Of a stretch of DNA of 64,000 nt, positions 1-9,625 are shown piece by piece (the stretch's first letter is position 1; the number at the start of each line of letters is the position of its first letter). The notes beneath the pieces are model-generated. The model saw nothing but the letters and a program-made list of their open reading frames with translations, made no database searches and had not been told where the DNA came from. A program made the translations under genes and the position numbers. The stretch comes from Leptobrachium leishanense (Eukaryota; Chordata; Amphibia; Anura; Megophryidae). Location of the stretch: the NCBI GenBank assembly GCA_009667805.1, contig CM019065.1:21169822-21233821 (forward strand), written 5' to 3'.

Positions 1-908
1 GCCCCAGTCTTTCCGCAGACAGCATTCCAGCGGGTCCTACTCAGATCAGACAGGAGGAGGATGAGGAGGAGGAATATTTAAGTAGTGGGGGCATTGAAGC
101 AGGGGATTCCTCAAGGGAGGGTTTTGTGTGCCCAGAAACACAAGGGCTAGTGCGTGGCTAGGAGGAGGTAGTGCACGATACGGTCATCCTCATTGACCAG
201 GAAGACTCGGAAGCTTATGCCACCTCCAACCTATGCTGCATGGGCTCCCTTATAATGCAAAGCCTGCTAAAGGACCCCAGGATTCATGCTATCAAGGAAA
301 GGGATCATTACTGGTTGGCAACCCTTCTTGATCCACGATACAAGGGTAAAGTTGCAGCGCTCATCCTGCCCGCACAGAGGGAGCACAGGATGAAAAAACT
401 TGAGGACGCTCTAAAGCGACACATGTGTAACACCTTTCCAGGCACTGGTAGGTTACCAAGTGATGACACACGTGCTTCTGAGGCTGCGGATGATCAGAGG
501 AATAGTGGTGAAGGCCAGGGCTGCTTGACTGATGCATTTTTAAATTTTTTTAGTCCATGACGCCCAGGGACGTCAAATGTAGGCACCCATTGCCAGCGTC
601 TTCACCATATGGTGCAGGACTAACTAGGGGCAAGGGCAGACCTGGATACCTTTCCAGCAGATGATCCACTGGCTTACTGGGTATTGAGATTGGATCACTG
701 GCCAGAACTTAGCCAATTTGCTATGCAGCTACTAGGTTGCCCTTCATCTAGCGTGCTTTCTGAAAGGACGTTCAGTGCCGCTGGAGGTTTTGTCACAGAC
801 AAAAGAGTGCGTCTGTCCACCGACTCTGTAGACCGGCTGACATTTATAAAAATGAATCAGTCCTGGATCAGCAGTTATCAATCCCCTGATGCAGATGTAA
901 CGGAATAG
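1..908 (+). pseudogene. hAT transposase, C-terminal part (copy A)
   Basis: The window opens inside a ZBED-type hAT transposase reading frame. The translation contains the conserved run DPLAYWVLRLDHWPELSQ and the C-terminal dimerisation signature SSVLSERTFSAAGGF followed by DKRVRLSTDSVDRL, ending at a TAG at 906-908. The frame is broken by an in-frame TAG at 159-161, a TGA at 558-560 (CGA in the sister copies) and a TAA at 621-623 (TAC in the sisters), so this copy cannot make a transposase. The N-terminal BED finger and most of the catalytic domain lie before the window. Identification rests on family motifs and on three more complete relatives in this window at 31094, 57653 and, on the minus strand, below 52494. 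Confidence 0.9.
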
Positions 909-939
909 ATCGGGGATGTCTTCTGCATTCACAAAACCT

Positions 940-1900
940 CCAGCACTGAACTCTTCCACAATACCACAAAAGGGTTACGGTGTGAATGCACTTGCTGCCA
1001 TGAAAGGCACAATATTTGGCTGGACTGATGCCTGTGCCAGATTTATATCATTTTAATTTTTTGAACTGCAGGGTCCAACCCTGCACTCTTCCACAATACT
1101 ACAGAGGGGTTACTGTATGATAGTACTTGCTGGCCTGGCAGTCTGGCACCAAATGCACACTATCTGGGTGCACTGACGCCTATTACCAGATTCATATCTT
1201 TTTTAATATAGGAGAGCAAGGTCCACCCCTGCATTCTTCCACAATACTACAGATGGGTTACTGTACTTGCTGGCCTGGCACCAAAAGCACAATATCTGGG
1301 TGCACTGATGCCCATTACCAGATGCATATCTTTTTAAAATAGGACCGCAAGGTCCACACCTGCATTCTTCCACAATACTACAGAGGGGTTACTATATGAA
1401 TGCACTTGCTGGCCTGGCACCAAAAGCACAATATCTGGGTGCACTGACGCCTTTAGCAGATGCATATCTTTTTTAATATAGAACCACATGGTCCACCCCT
1501 GCATTCTTCCATAATACTACAGAGGGGTTACTGTATGATAGTACATGCTGGCCTGGCAGTCTTGCACCAAAGGCACAATATCTGGGTGCACTGACGCCTT
1601 GACCAGAATCATATCTTTTTAATATAGGACCACATGGTCCACCCCTGCATTCTTCCACAATAACACAGAGGGGTTACTGTATGATGACACTTTTTGGCCT
1701 GGCACCAAAAGCACAATATCTGGGTGCACTGACGCCTTTACCAGATTCATATCTTTTTAATATAGGACCACATGGTCCACCCCTGCATTCTTCCACAATA
1801 CTACAGAGGGGATACTGTATGATAGTACTTGCAGGCCTGGCACCAAAAGCACAATATTTGGGTGCACTGCCACTGATGCCTGTATCAGATTCATATCCTC
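940..1900 (+). repeat. 3' tandem array of hAT copy A, unit about 140 bp
   Basis: About seven diverged units, each running through TTCCACAATACTACAGAGG, CTGGCCTGGCACCAAA, ACAATATCTGGGTGCACTGA and a short ATATCTTTTTAATATAGGAC segment. It lies directly after the transposase stop codon. Homologous arrays follow the transposase in copies D (34130-34975) and H (60940-62139). Short open frames in the array are periodic by-products. Confidence 0.9.
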
Positions 1901-2000
1901 AGAGGTTACGGTGTGACGGCACTGTTGCCGACGCTAAAGGCCCAATTTTAAAGCACCTATTTTTACTTTCATCCAAAGCCTGCATAAGTTTCACAATAAT

Positions 2001-3807
2001 TATTATTATTTTTTTTTTTAATTCTTTATTTAGAGAATTATACATAACAAGAAATTCACGAAATCAAACGTAGAAAAAGACAGCCGTCTAGGGCTGGCCA
2101 AACTAACTACGGTCAGCCAGTCAGATAATGTAAGATGCTAGTAGTAACAGGTCAATAAGGGAATAATAAAAACAAAAAGCAAGAAGTCCCAACCTCAGTG
2201 AAGGAAGAAAACACAAAAGAAACACATAAGCATGTAGGACTATCATCGTAAATGCCATAAATTGTCCTGATAAATTATACTCAGAGCTTATCTATAGACC
2301 AGTGACACGTAAACAGAGAAGAAAAAAGCTGGGGGGGGGTAAACAATATCGCTCAGGTCTCAGTCTGGCTGAAGTTCCAGAGGGTCCGGCGAGATGCCCG
2401 CCGCTTCAAGGTCGGACCAGGCGGTTTCAGGATCAGTGATGGTGTAGGGGACATTATTATGTGTCACCACCAATGCTCACGCCAAGCCCCACCGATAACG
2501 GATCCCCCTCCGACGAAGAACCGCAGTCACAGGACGGAACGCCTGCGAGCAAGCAGAGTCTGGAATGGAAGGTCGTGATACAAAGCCAACGTGGAGCCCT
2601 CAAATTTCACTGGATCTCTTGCGCCAGGAGCAGACATAAGCTTGACCTTAAATGCTACGTCACGAAAGGCCACCACGACATCACGGGTTCCCCTTCGAAA
2701 GCGCCGCAGGTTTCCGAACCCTGAACACCGATCCAATCACATCTGGCTTGTCAGGAGGGAGTCCCGCCATCTGAAGGGCCAAACGAGACACATAAGCTGG
2801 GAGTTCATCCGACGACACAGAGTCCGGGATGCCTCTGACCCTGACGTTACGACGGCGGTGTCTTGTTTCCAGCATCTCCACAGAGCGGGACAAAAGCTCG
2901 ACCTGGGATCTTAGACCAGCGACCTGTCCCAACAGGTGAGTATGTTCCGATAGCACTGTAGAGGTCGTCGCCTGCACTGCTGTCACCTGCGCACGGATTG
3001 TTGCAACCTCTCCCGAACCGCCGCCACTTCAGGTTTCCACACCCCCCGGATCTCCCGGAGTTCGTCCAGGATCCTCCGAAGGTCTCTTTTCGTAAGAGGA
3101 AGCTCATCATCATCCTCCTCCTGCCGACTTTCCTCAGGCTGTGTCATACGGGTTTCGAGTGAGGTCGCTCTCATTTGTTGCGGTTGGGCACCCGGTCTCA
3201 AAACGTCCTGTCGTAATGAAGCCACACTACTGCTGGCTAAAAGCTGGGGTTCCTCAGCCGAATCCCTGTCAGAGAGGCCACCAGCAGTAAGTGAGGCACT
3301 CAAAGACGCCGTCAGCGCTGCTTTTCGTTTCTTTTGCGCCCTTTTTTTTGCTGCTGCAGATAGTGGTTGGGAGTCTGGTGTCCGAGATTGTGGGGAGATC
3401 CAGGTCATCGCAGAGCTACCACCCGAGTGCCAGGGGTCCTCTTCATCGTCTGAAAAGTCATAGCCCGGGGGGAGGGAGGAGGAGATCGCATCTCCCTTCG
3501 AAGTGGACCCACCTCTCATGGAGTCCCGAATGTCCCTCTGTCTGGACCCCAGCTTCTGTGAGCGACCGGTGGGCATGTCACCAAAAGCGCAGGCACAAAG
3601 AAGAAGAGCGGTAAAAGGTCTCAGAAATCTCCTTCCAGGCTTCTAAAATGGCCGCTAGTACTAGGCCCCGATTGTGCTTCGGGGGTTAATCCACTCCGGA
3701 GCGTCAATTTCGGGGGTAAGGCAAACTCACCGAGTCCCCCAGTGCCCCCAGAGACCGTAGAGCGTTTCTCAAGTGCGAGCAAGCGGCGGAAATAACTTTA
3801 AAAACCC
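2001..3807 (-). mobile_element. ORF1-only L1-type retroposon (HAL1-like)
   Basis: A minus-strand insertion of 1807 bp flanked by the 13-bp direct repeat GTTTCACAATAAT (1988-2000 and 3808-3820). The related hAT copies at about 13820 and 28690 show the uninterrupted site. Read on the minus strand it has a ~230-bp 5' leader, an ORF1-type frame (3576 to 2360), a ~330-bp 3' UTR with an AATAAA signal near 2027 and a 3' A-rich tail grading into (TAA)n at the target repeat. No reverse transcriptase frame exists between the ORF1 stop and the tail. The intact leader plus target duplication argues against simple 5' truncation. It resembles half-L1 elements that depend on another LINE for RT. Confidence 0.8.
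2360..3576 (-). pseudogene. L1 ORF1-like RNA-binding protein, frameshifted
   Basis: The N-terminal part (3576 to 2983, about 197 residues) is Ser/Asp/Glu-rich and low in complexity. In another frame (2986 to 2681) follows a heptad-rich stretch (HTHLLGQVAGLRSQVELLSR) typical of the ORF1 coiled coil, then RRRNVRVRGIPDS, the usual opening of the L1 ORF1 RRM-like domain. A third frame (2736 to 2527) has RDVVVAFRDVAFKVKLMSAP and FEGSTLALYHDLPFQTLLAR, the C-terminal domain of that family. The reading continues to a TGA at 2360-2362 with one internal stop near 2475. Two frameshifts and that stop make it inactive. ORF1 proteins bind element RNA as trimers; that role is inferred from the family only. 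Confidence 0.75.
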
Positions 3808-4330
3808 GTTTCACAATAATTTAGCCAAAAAATCACTAAACTTTTTCTGCGTGTCCGAAAATGTCTCCTCTTTTCATACAGACTGCCGCCCCAAGCAGTT
3901 GTTTATGGATAGATTAAAGGAAAAGCATTTACCGTCTTTTGAAACGTAATTTGTTTGTAAGTGGATCCTAGAAATCCGCCACTTCATGGGCAGGTTATGG
4001 GGACCTCCTAGGCACGATATTTGAAGGAATTTTTCGTTTTTATTTTTAACCCTTATTTCATGGAAAACTCACTGTCCCTTTAAAAACGTTTTTTTTAAAA
4101 CTTTTTGTCCTTTTTTCCTGTCCCCAGGGCACTACCCGGACCCCCATACACCTTTTATGGCAAATATCTAGCATATATGCCCTCTTGGAGGGCACTCTAA
4201 AAATCTAATTTTCAGCCCCATTGACTTGTATTGAGTTCGAGTTCGGGTTCGGGTTCGGGTTCGGATTCGAACATTTGGAAAGTTCGGGTTCGAAGTCAAA
4301 CCGAACTCGGGCGTGTTCGGCTCATCCCTA

Positions 4331-4824
4331 ATTTCAAGTTTTATCGTATCGGATTCGTATCTCATCGAATCGAATTCGATAGTTGATATCCATTTGATAG
4401 TTCCTTTCAATTTCGATAGTTGATATCCAATAGTTCATTTCAATATCGATAGGTGATATCCAATAGTTGATATCCATTTGATAGTTCATTTCAATTTCTA
4501 TTGTATCGGATTCGTATCGTATCGAATCGAATTCAATAGTTGATATCCATTTGATAGTTCATTTCAATTTCGATAGTTGATATCCAATAGTTGATATCCA
4601 TTTGATAGTTGATAAATTATTCAAATTTTTCTTTTATGATGATGACACAGTGTAAAACGAAATAAATTTGTTATATACCATTTTGCTTAGTTTTGTATTA
4701 TATTGTTTCATTTTTGTTTCGTATTCGTATCGTATCGATTCGTTATTCGGAAGTACTTCCGAATACGAATTATCAAATTTCTCTCCGAATTCCAAATTTT
4801 TCCCGAAACGAATGCCCATCTCTA
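4331..4824. repeat. AT-rich tandem repeat with transposon-like right end
   Basis: Several copies of a ~37-bp unit built from GATAGTTGATATCCATTTG and ATAGTTCATTTCAATTTC, followed by GTATCGTATCGATTCG words, ending in CGAATGCCCATCTCTA at 4824. That ending, read in reverse as TAGAGATGGGCATTCG, looks like the terminal inverted repeat of a hAT-like MITE. The left end cannot be found, so this is probably a truncated copy. No coding frame is convincing. Confidence 0.5.
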
Positions 4825-5021
4825 GCAAGAACTAGAGGTACTCACAAATCAAAAAGAGTACAATAAATACATACACAGTGTATATGGTTACATGGTTGAG
4901 TTCAGATTATATACTATAGTAGGAGCACAACTAATGCAGAGACAAACGAAAATAATGGCCATTACACCATGACAAAATAACAAATATAATGGTGGCCTAA
5001 GACTTTTACACAGTATGGTAA

Positions 5022-6211
5022 GACTGGCCGTCCACTGGGTCCATATTTGTGCAATGGTGCGATTTTCTGTCATCGTTCATCATCGTCCGATCTTCCCACA
5101 ACATGAAGGAGATTCAACCCTTTTCCTCTGCCTCCGATTTCCATCGGATGACTTCAAACAATTTTTTGCGACTACTTCAGATTTTGGATCCTTCCAATTT
5201 GAATGTGATTTGTCAGAAGAAATTGGACGATCTGGTATAATTTACATGAAAAAAAAAGATGAATTCTATAGTTAAACCGCCATTCCGCAGCAGGAAAATT
5301 GTCCCATAGAGAAGAGATTCAGTTCGACAGGCAAAGCCCATAGGATTCAATTTAAAAGTATATATTTTTTATTCAACTGCTTATTCTTTTCATTCGCAGC
5401 AAAAAGCCTTTTTTATTGATTTTATTGAATGTTTTTAGTTTTTTTTTTATTATTTTAGGCAAAATTTTTGATTCCTGATTTTTTTTAACCTCCCTGACGG
5501 TCTATTTAATTTGAAAATTCTAGTCTTAAAATGGTCTATTTTATATTTTTTTGCCCCCTTTCGGCATCCCGAGTGTGGCTCGGGGGTTAAATTCGTATGT
5601 TGGAAGCGGTAACCCCAAAAAACATTCGGGATGCCGCTGGATACATCACTTCTCCCTGCGCTCCCTCGAAGTCCCCAGCTTTCTCCTCCGGCGATCGTGA
5701 CCTCATTACTTCCTGGTTTCCTCCTCGCGAGAAGGAATCCAGGAAATATGAGGTCGCAATCGCCGGAGGAGACTGCAGAGATCAGCGATGGAGCACAGAG
5801 AGAGGTAATGTATACAGCCCGAGTGTGTCTCGGGGTTACCACGGTGAAATTGAACTCGGGAACACCGCCAGAAAGGTTAAGAGTCGTTTTTTTTCCCTTC
5901 GCTGCTAAATTGAAAAAAAAACCAAAAAACACCTCCGAATGCTGGCGAAGATATGCATGGAACCGTGGTGATGACTTTGGTGCTGAAAGAGCTTTAATAA
6001 GCCTTTTCAGCACTAGGGACAGCATGTGTTCGCAAGTGTTCAGCTGCGGGCTTTTTTTTTCTTCAGTTCAGCTGTCTTCCCGTCGGCCGATCTGGATCGT
6101 CCATAATCACTTACAGTGGACGACCCCCATTGTTCAAAATCGATTAAAAAGTTGTCCATAGTTGTATGGCCAAATCAGTCGTCTGACTATGTACCCAGTG
6201 GATGGCCAGCC
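5022..6211. mobile_element. Harbinger-like MITE with TAA target duplication
   Basis: The left end GACTGGCCGTCCACTGGGT and the right end ACCCAGTGGATGGCCAGCC are inverted repeats with two mismatches in 19, flanked on both sides by TAA (5019-5021 and 6212-6214). A 3-bp TWA duplication with G/C-rich ends fits PIF/Harbinger. The interior is T-rich and shares words with the elements at 8935 and 14335. A piggyBac-type MITE is nested at 5489-5876. No transposase frame is present, so it is non-autonomous. Confidence 0.75.
5489..5876. mobile_element. piggyBac-type MITE with TTAA duplication
   Basis: TTAA at 5485-5488 and 5877-5880 bounds inverted ends CCTCCCTGACGGT and ACCGCCAGAAAGG. The interior carries a long stem whose arms start TCCTCCGGCGATCG and end CAATCGCCGGAGGA (about 5685-5770), and shorter stems around CCCGAGTGTGGCTCGG. 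I recall a very common frog MITE with near-identical ends. Open frames here on both strands are palindrome effects. Confidence 0.8.
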
Positions 6212-6288
6212 TAAGGAAGAAATGCTCTCATTTGGTGGTGTTTGGGTTTAGTACTTGGTGAGTAGAAAAAGGAAACTACCCATGATGA

Positions 6289-6361
6289 GCCATGTCAGCA
6301 CAGTAGGTAGCACGTCAGTCTCATGATTTTAAGGTTATCAGATTGAGCGTCACACCTGACA
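6289..6361 (+). pseudogene. tRNA-Met(CAU)-like sequence, degenerate
   Basis: A 73-base stretch follows the order of an elongator tRNA-Met: an AGTAGGTAGCACGTCAG D-arm and anticodon-arm region, the anticodon loop TCTCATGA with anticodon CAT, and a tRNA-like 3' half. The D-stem no longer pairs well (GCAC against GCAC), the T-loop lacks TTCGA and the acceptor arms do not match, so it is a decayed tRNA copy rather than a working gene. Confidence 0.6.
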
Positions 6362-7300
6362 TTGCTTTTGTGAGTAAAAATAACTATTTCTTATAAACCA
6401 TTTAAATTACATAGGAATTGGCAAAAACTGTTTGCACCGGAATTCAACAGGATGCCTGAAGAGCAACCAACCTGCATCTACATCTGAGCCTTCCCATGAG
6501 AGAACTATCACTGGGCAGCATATACCAGAGGTTTGTGTCTTAAAAAAGCACACAATTATTCCAATATTTATGGTAGTCACTGACACAATGGAAAATTGAC
6601 CTCACTGTTACATAGGAACCTTGACCCTCCTAAAAGTCAATACAAGCTATTTTTGGAACCGTATCCAGGCCCTGTGACTGCTGGTATCTTGGCTCCCCCG
6701 CTGCTTGGCCTCTTTTCCGATATCAGAGATGCAGAAATGAAACACACACAAACATGTGATTTCATAACTGCGCACCTGCTTGGAGCTTGCGCACATCTTT
6801 TATTGAAACAACAAGAGAAGGGGAGGAGTCGTTAAGTAACAAGATGTTTTGCAGGAATATATGAGGGCCTTGTCTGTAGTTTCATGGCCTTGTCTGTAGT
6901 AGTTCTTGCGACATGTTTTATCTGTACTTGTGCAGCAAGAGCAAGGCCGAGCACCTGCGTAATGCAATAACCTCGCTGAAAGTACTTTCTCTAAGGCAGA
7001 GGTATTAACTCTTTACTAAGACTCCGTACAGTCACATGAAAATGTTAGTATTTTGCCAAAAAAAGTTTGGAAATTAACCATTTCTGCTATGTCAGTTAAT
7101 ATTCCCTTTAAAGTGTAGCTCCATGATGGGATTATGTGAGACTTTAGGGTCGCTATTCCGTCTAAAGGTGACATTGAACCTGTAATTCAATGTCCAGAGT
7201 TTATGTACAGCTGCATTTACCAAAATATGTGACAAATATGAGAAAGCCAAAAGTGCTAAACTTCCAAAATTGCATTGGTCATTAATACGAAAGAAGATGT
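6362..7300. other. No recognised gene; diffuse repeat
   Basis: No coding frame with a recognisable family. A GGCCTTGTCTGTAGT word is duplicated near 6868-6900, and the AT-rich remainder looks like old repeat sequence between the two tRNA-like sequences. Confidence 0.4.
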
Positions 7301-7374
7301 TGGCCCATATGGAGATCAAACCCATGGCCTTAGTATTATTAGCACCACACTCTAACCCACTGAGCTAACCAGCC
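7301..7374 (-). tRNA. tRNA-Ile(AAU)-like gene, probably a pseudogene
   Basis: The minus strand reads GGCTGGTTAGCTCAGTGGGT at its 5' end and closes with GGGCCA, 74 bases in all. The anticodon loop CTAATAA gives AAU (Ile). The D, anticodon and T stems pair if several G-U pairs are allowed. Departures from a working vertebrate tRNA-Ile are a G-G mismatch in the acceptor stem and TTTGA instead of the nearly invariant TTCGA in the B box. There is no intron. No poly-A tail or SINE body is obvious, so it may be a dispersed tRNA copy. Confidence 0.65.
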
Positions 7375-7583
7375 ATTCCACCATCCATTGAGTACCTCTG
7401 AAGTGGGGGAAAAGTTGACTGGGTGGGATGTGGCCTGTGTGTTTTAGCTAAACTGCATCTTAACCAAGGTCCCCTTTGGAAGAATAAAAAAACAAGTTAC
7501 GTTGAAATAAACTCATTCTTCTTCTTCTGAATCATGGCACAAATTAACACCTCCTCTACAAGGTATATGAGATGTCCACATAC

Positions 7584-8017
7584 TGTAAGGATATAGAGTC
7601 ACCCAGCATGTAGACAAAACCCAGAAAGGCAAGAAAAAACCCTAAACTGAGAAGCTGGTCCTTAGAATGGCCAGGTACTAATCTAAAATACATAGAAGTA
7701 CAGATCAGGGACAGGAGAGATATCGTAGTAATAACAAGCCAGAGGTCGGTACACGAGATAAACATAAGCCAAGGGATAATCACAGAAAACACAGTCAAAT
7801 ATACAGCCAGAAGTCAAACCAGAAAACCAATATGCAGGAGCTAGAGACACGCGCTGAGGGCTAGAATAAACCACGTCAGGGTTCAGAGCACAGTCAGCGA
7901 CTGATATTTAAAGGCCTAGATCCCTGACCAGGTGCGGCATTCAAAGTGGCCTGATTCAGAGACTGGCGCCCTCTCTGTTGGGAAAGCCGCACTGCAGGAG
8001 CAGCAGCAGGCATGACA
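7584..8017 (-). mobile_element. Solo LTR (gypsy-type)
   Basis: On the minus strand the segment starts TGTCATGCCTG and ends TCCTTACA, so it has TG...CA ends over 434 bp. It is flanked by an exact 5-bp repeat CATAC (7579-7583 and 8018-8022), as expected for LTR integration. The body is the T/C-rich, CTG-rich text usual in amphibian gypsy LTRs. No internal region is next to it, so it is a solo LTR left by LTR-LTR recombination. Family assignment is by appearance only. Confidence 0.75.
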
Positions 8018-8934
8018 CATACAGTAAGGAGTGTTAGGACAGAGCCGCAAGAAAAGCTTGTGGCAAAGTCGGAATAGCAACTCCAGCCATTAGGATATCG
8101 TCTGAGTATATCGGCTCCAGCCGATATCGTAACATCAAGAGTGGTGTAGGGCCCCCGGTATTTAAACAAAGAAAAATGAAGAATAATTACAGTGATATTG
8201 CCTACATAGTCCACACAAAAGAATAGGACAAGCATTTGTGTTTCCATGTCCATGGTTTTATGAGATTATCCCTCTTCATAATATTTTTGTACATAGAGCT
8301 GTGTGCAGATGTGTGGAACGAACTGGTGGAAGCCACTCAATGTTACAAACTACTGGCATACTATACACACGCACGCAAGTATGTAGTGATAATATAATGT
8401 ATTGTGCTACTGAAGAAAACATCTATGTGAAAATACATTGGCTGCATGTTGGTGGAAAAGACCACTGATTCCTGATCAATAAGCAGTAATGGAAACAGTG
8501 GTGTAACAAGGGTCGGGAGAGCCAGGAAGGGTGGCAGCAGCCAATCATTGTGCCGCCTATATATGCCAGTGACTATAACAAAAATACTATAACAAAAATG
8601 GCCGTCGGCTGTGACGGGTTGTCATCACGCATTTGGGCGCCCATCACAAAGCATGCCTGAAAAGACTTCACCACCGTAGAAGTGTGCATCAAATTTTATT
8701 AGTGTGCGCTCGGGATGTGGGTCGAGAGGACTTGCAGTTTATAAAATAATATAAATTACTGCTTCCTAATTGTGTTGTGTCCTTCATATTATATATTTTG
8801 TTATTCTTTCTCCCTTTTCACTTTGCTCCATAATCTCTTGTTTTCCCTTCATTATAAACATCATTTACATTCTGTGCACCCACCAAATTTTTACATTCAT
8901 AACCTCACACATATAGTACTTACGTGCCACTGTA
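8018..8934. other. No recognised gene
   Basis: Mixed AT-rich sequence with a short ACTATAACAAAAATACTATAAC duplication near 8572. I see no protein family, RNA gene or clear transposon end until the MITE terminus at 8935. Confidence 0.4.
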
Positions 8935-9625
8935 GGGGTTATTCAAAGAGAGCTGAATTTGCCAACAAATTGCACTGTAACGGTGAATTTCCACTTACAG
9001 TGCGTTTTCGTGGCAATTCGGCTATTCAGAAAGCTGACGAGCTTCGTCAGCAGTAAAATTTCCCATAGAGAAGTAATAGTTAGTCTATTAGAACGCCAAA
9101 CAGCATCAAAAATTTGGTGAAATGTCCAGATTTTTGGTAGTTTTGTTCTACAGGTTTAAATAGGCGAATCTCATAGGTTTCAATGTAAAAAAAAAAAACA
9201 TCCTGTTTTTTTTATTATTATTCAACCGTTTATTCTTTTAATTTGCAGCAAATGGTCTTTTTATTAATTTACTTTTTAGAATTTTTTGGGCATTTTCTGG
9301 ATTTTTTCAGCAAAATTTTTGATTCAGATTTTTTTTAAATGGTGTTCTTTTATTTTGTAATAGACCTTTTTATTAATGTTCATAGGAACATATTTATTAT
9401 TTCCAGGCATTTTCATGCATTTTATTTGCTTTAAATGCCTTTTTTAAAATTGTGTTTTTTTTTTACCCCTGTTCGGCGGCTGATCAGCTTTTTTCAGTGG
9501 CATTCGGAGACTGATCGGAGGCGTTCGGCGGTCTGTTCGGCAGCATTAGGCAGATCGTCAGTTGTATTCGGCGGTTTGCGGCTGCTTTCAGTGGATCGTT
9601 TGCTGCGTTCAGTAGTCTAATGACG
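8935..9625. mobile_element. Harbinger-like MITE, right end missing
   Basis: Begins GGGGTTATTCAAAGAGAGC, the same terminus as the better-defined element at 25473-25868. The T-rich interior (TTCAGCAAAATTTTTGATTC and TTTATTCTTTTAATTTGC words) matches the elements at 5022 and 14335. No right terminus is visible before family F sequence starts, so the copy is truncated or cut. Confidence 0.55.

Larger units (their letters stand above)
1..4330 (+). mobile_element. hAT element copy A, left-truncated by the window
   Basis: Transposase remnant, a 3' tandem array, then a subterminal region that recurs in copies B, C, D and E, ending with the terminus GTGTTCGGCTCATCCCTA at 4313-4330. The same terminus closes copy D at 36539 and appears as its reverse complement at 28159 and 46298. 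The last 100 bp repeat the word GTTCGG many times. An L1-type retroposon (2001-3807) interrupts the 3' region. The target duplication cannot be checked because the left end is outside the window. Confidence 0.85.
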
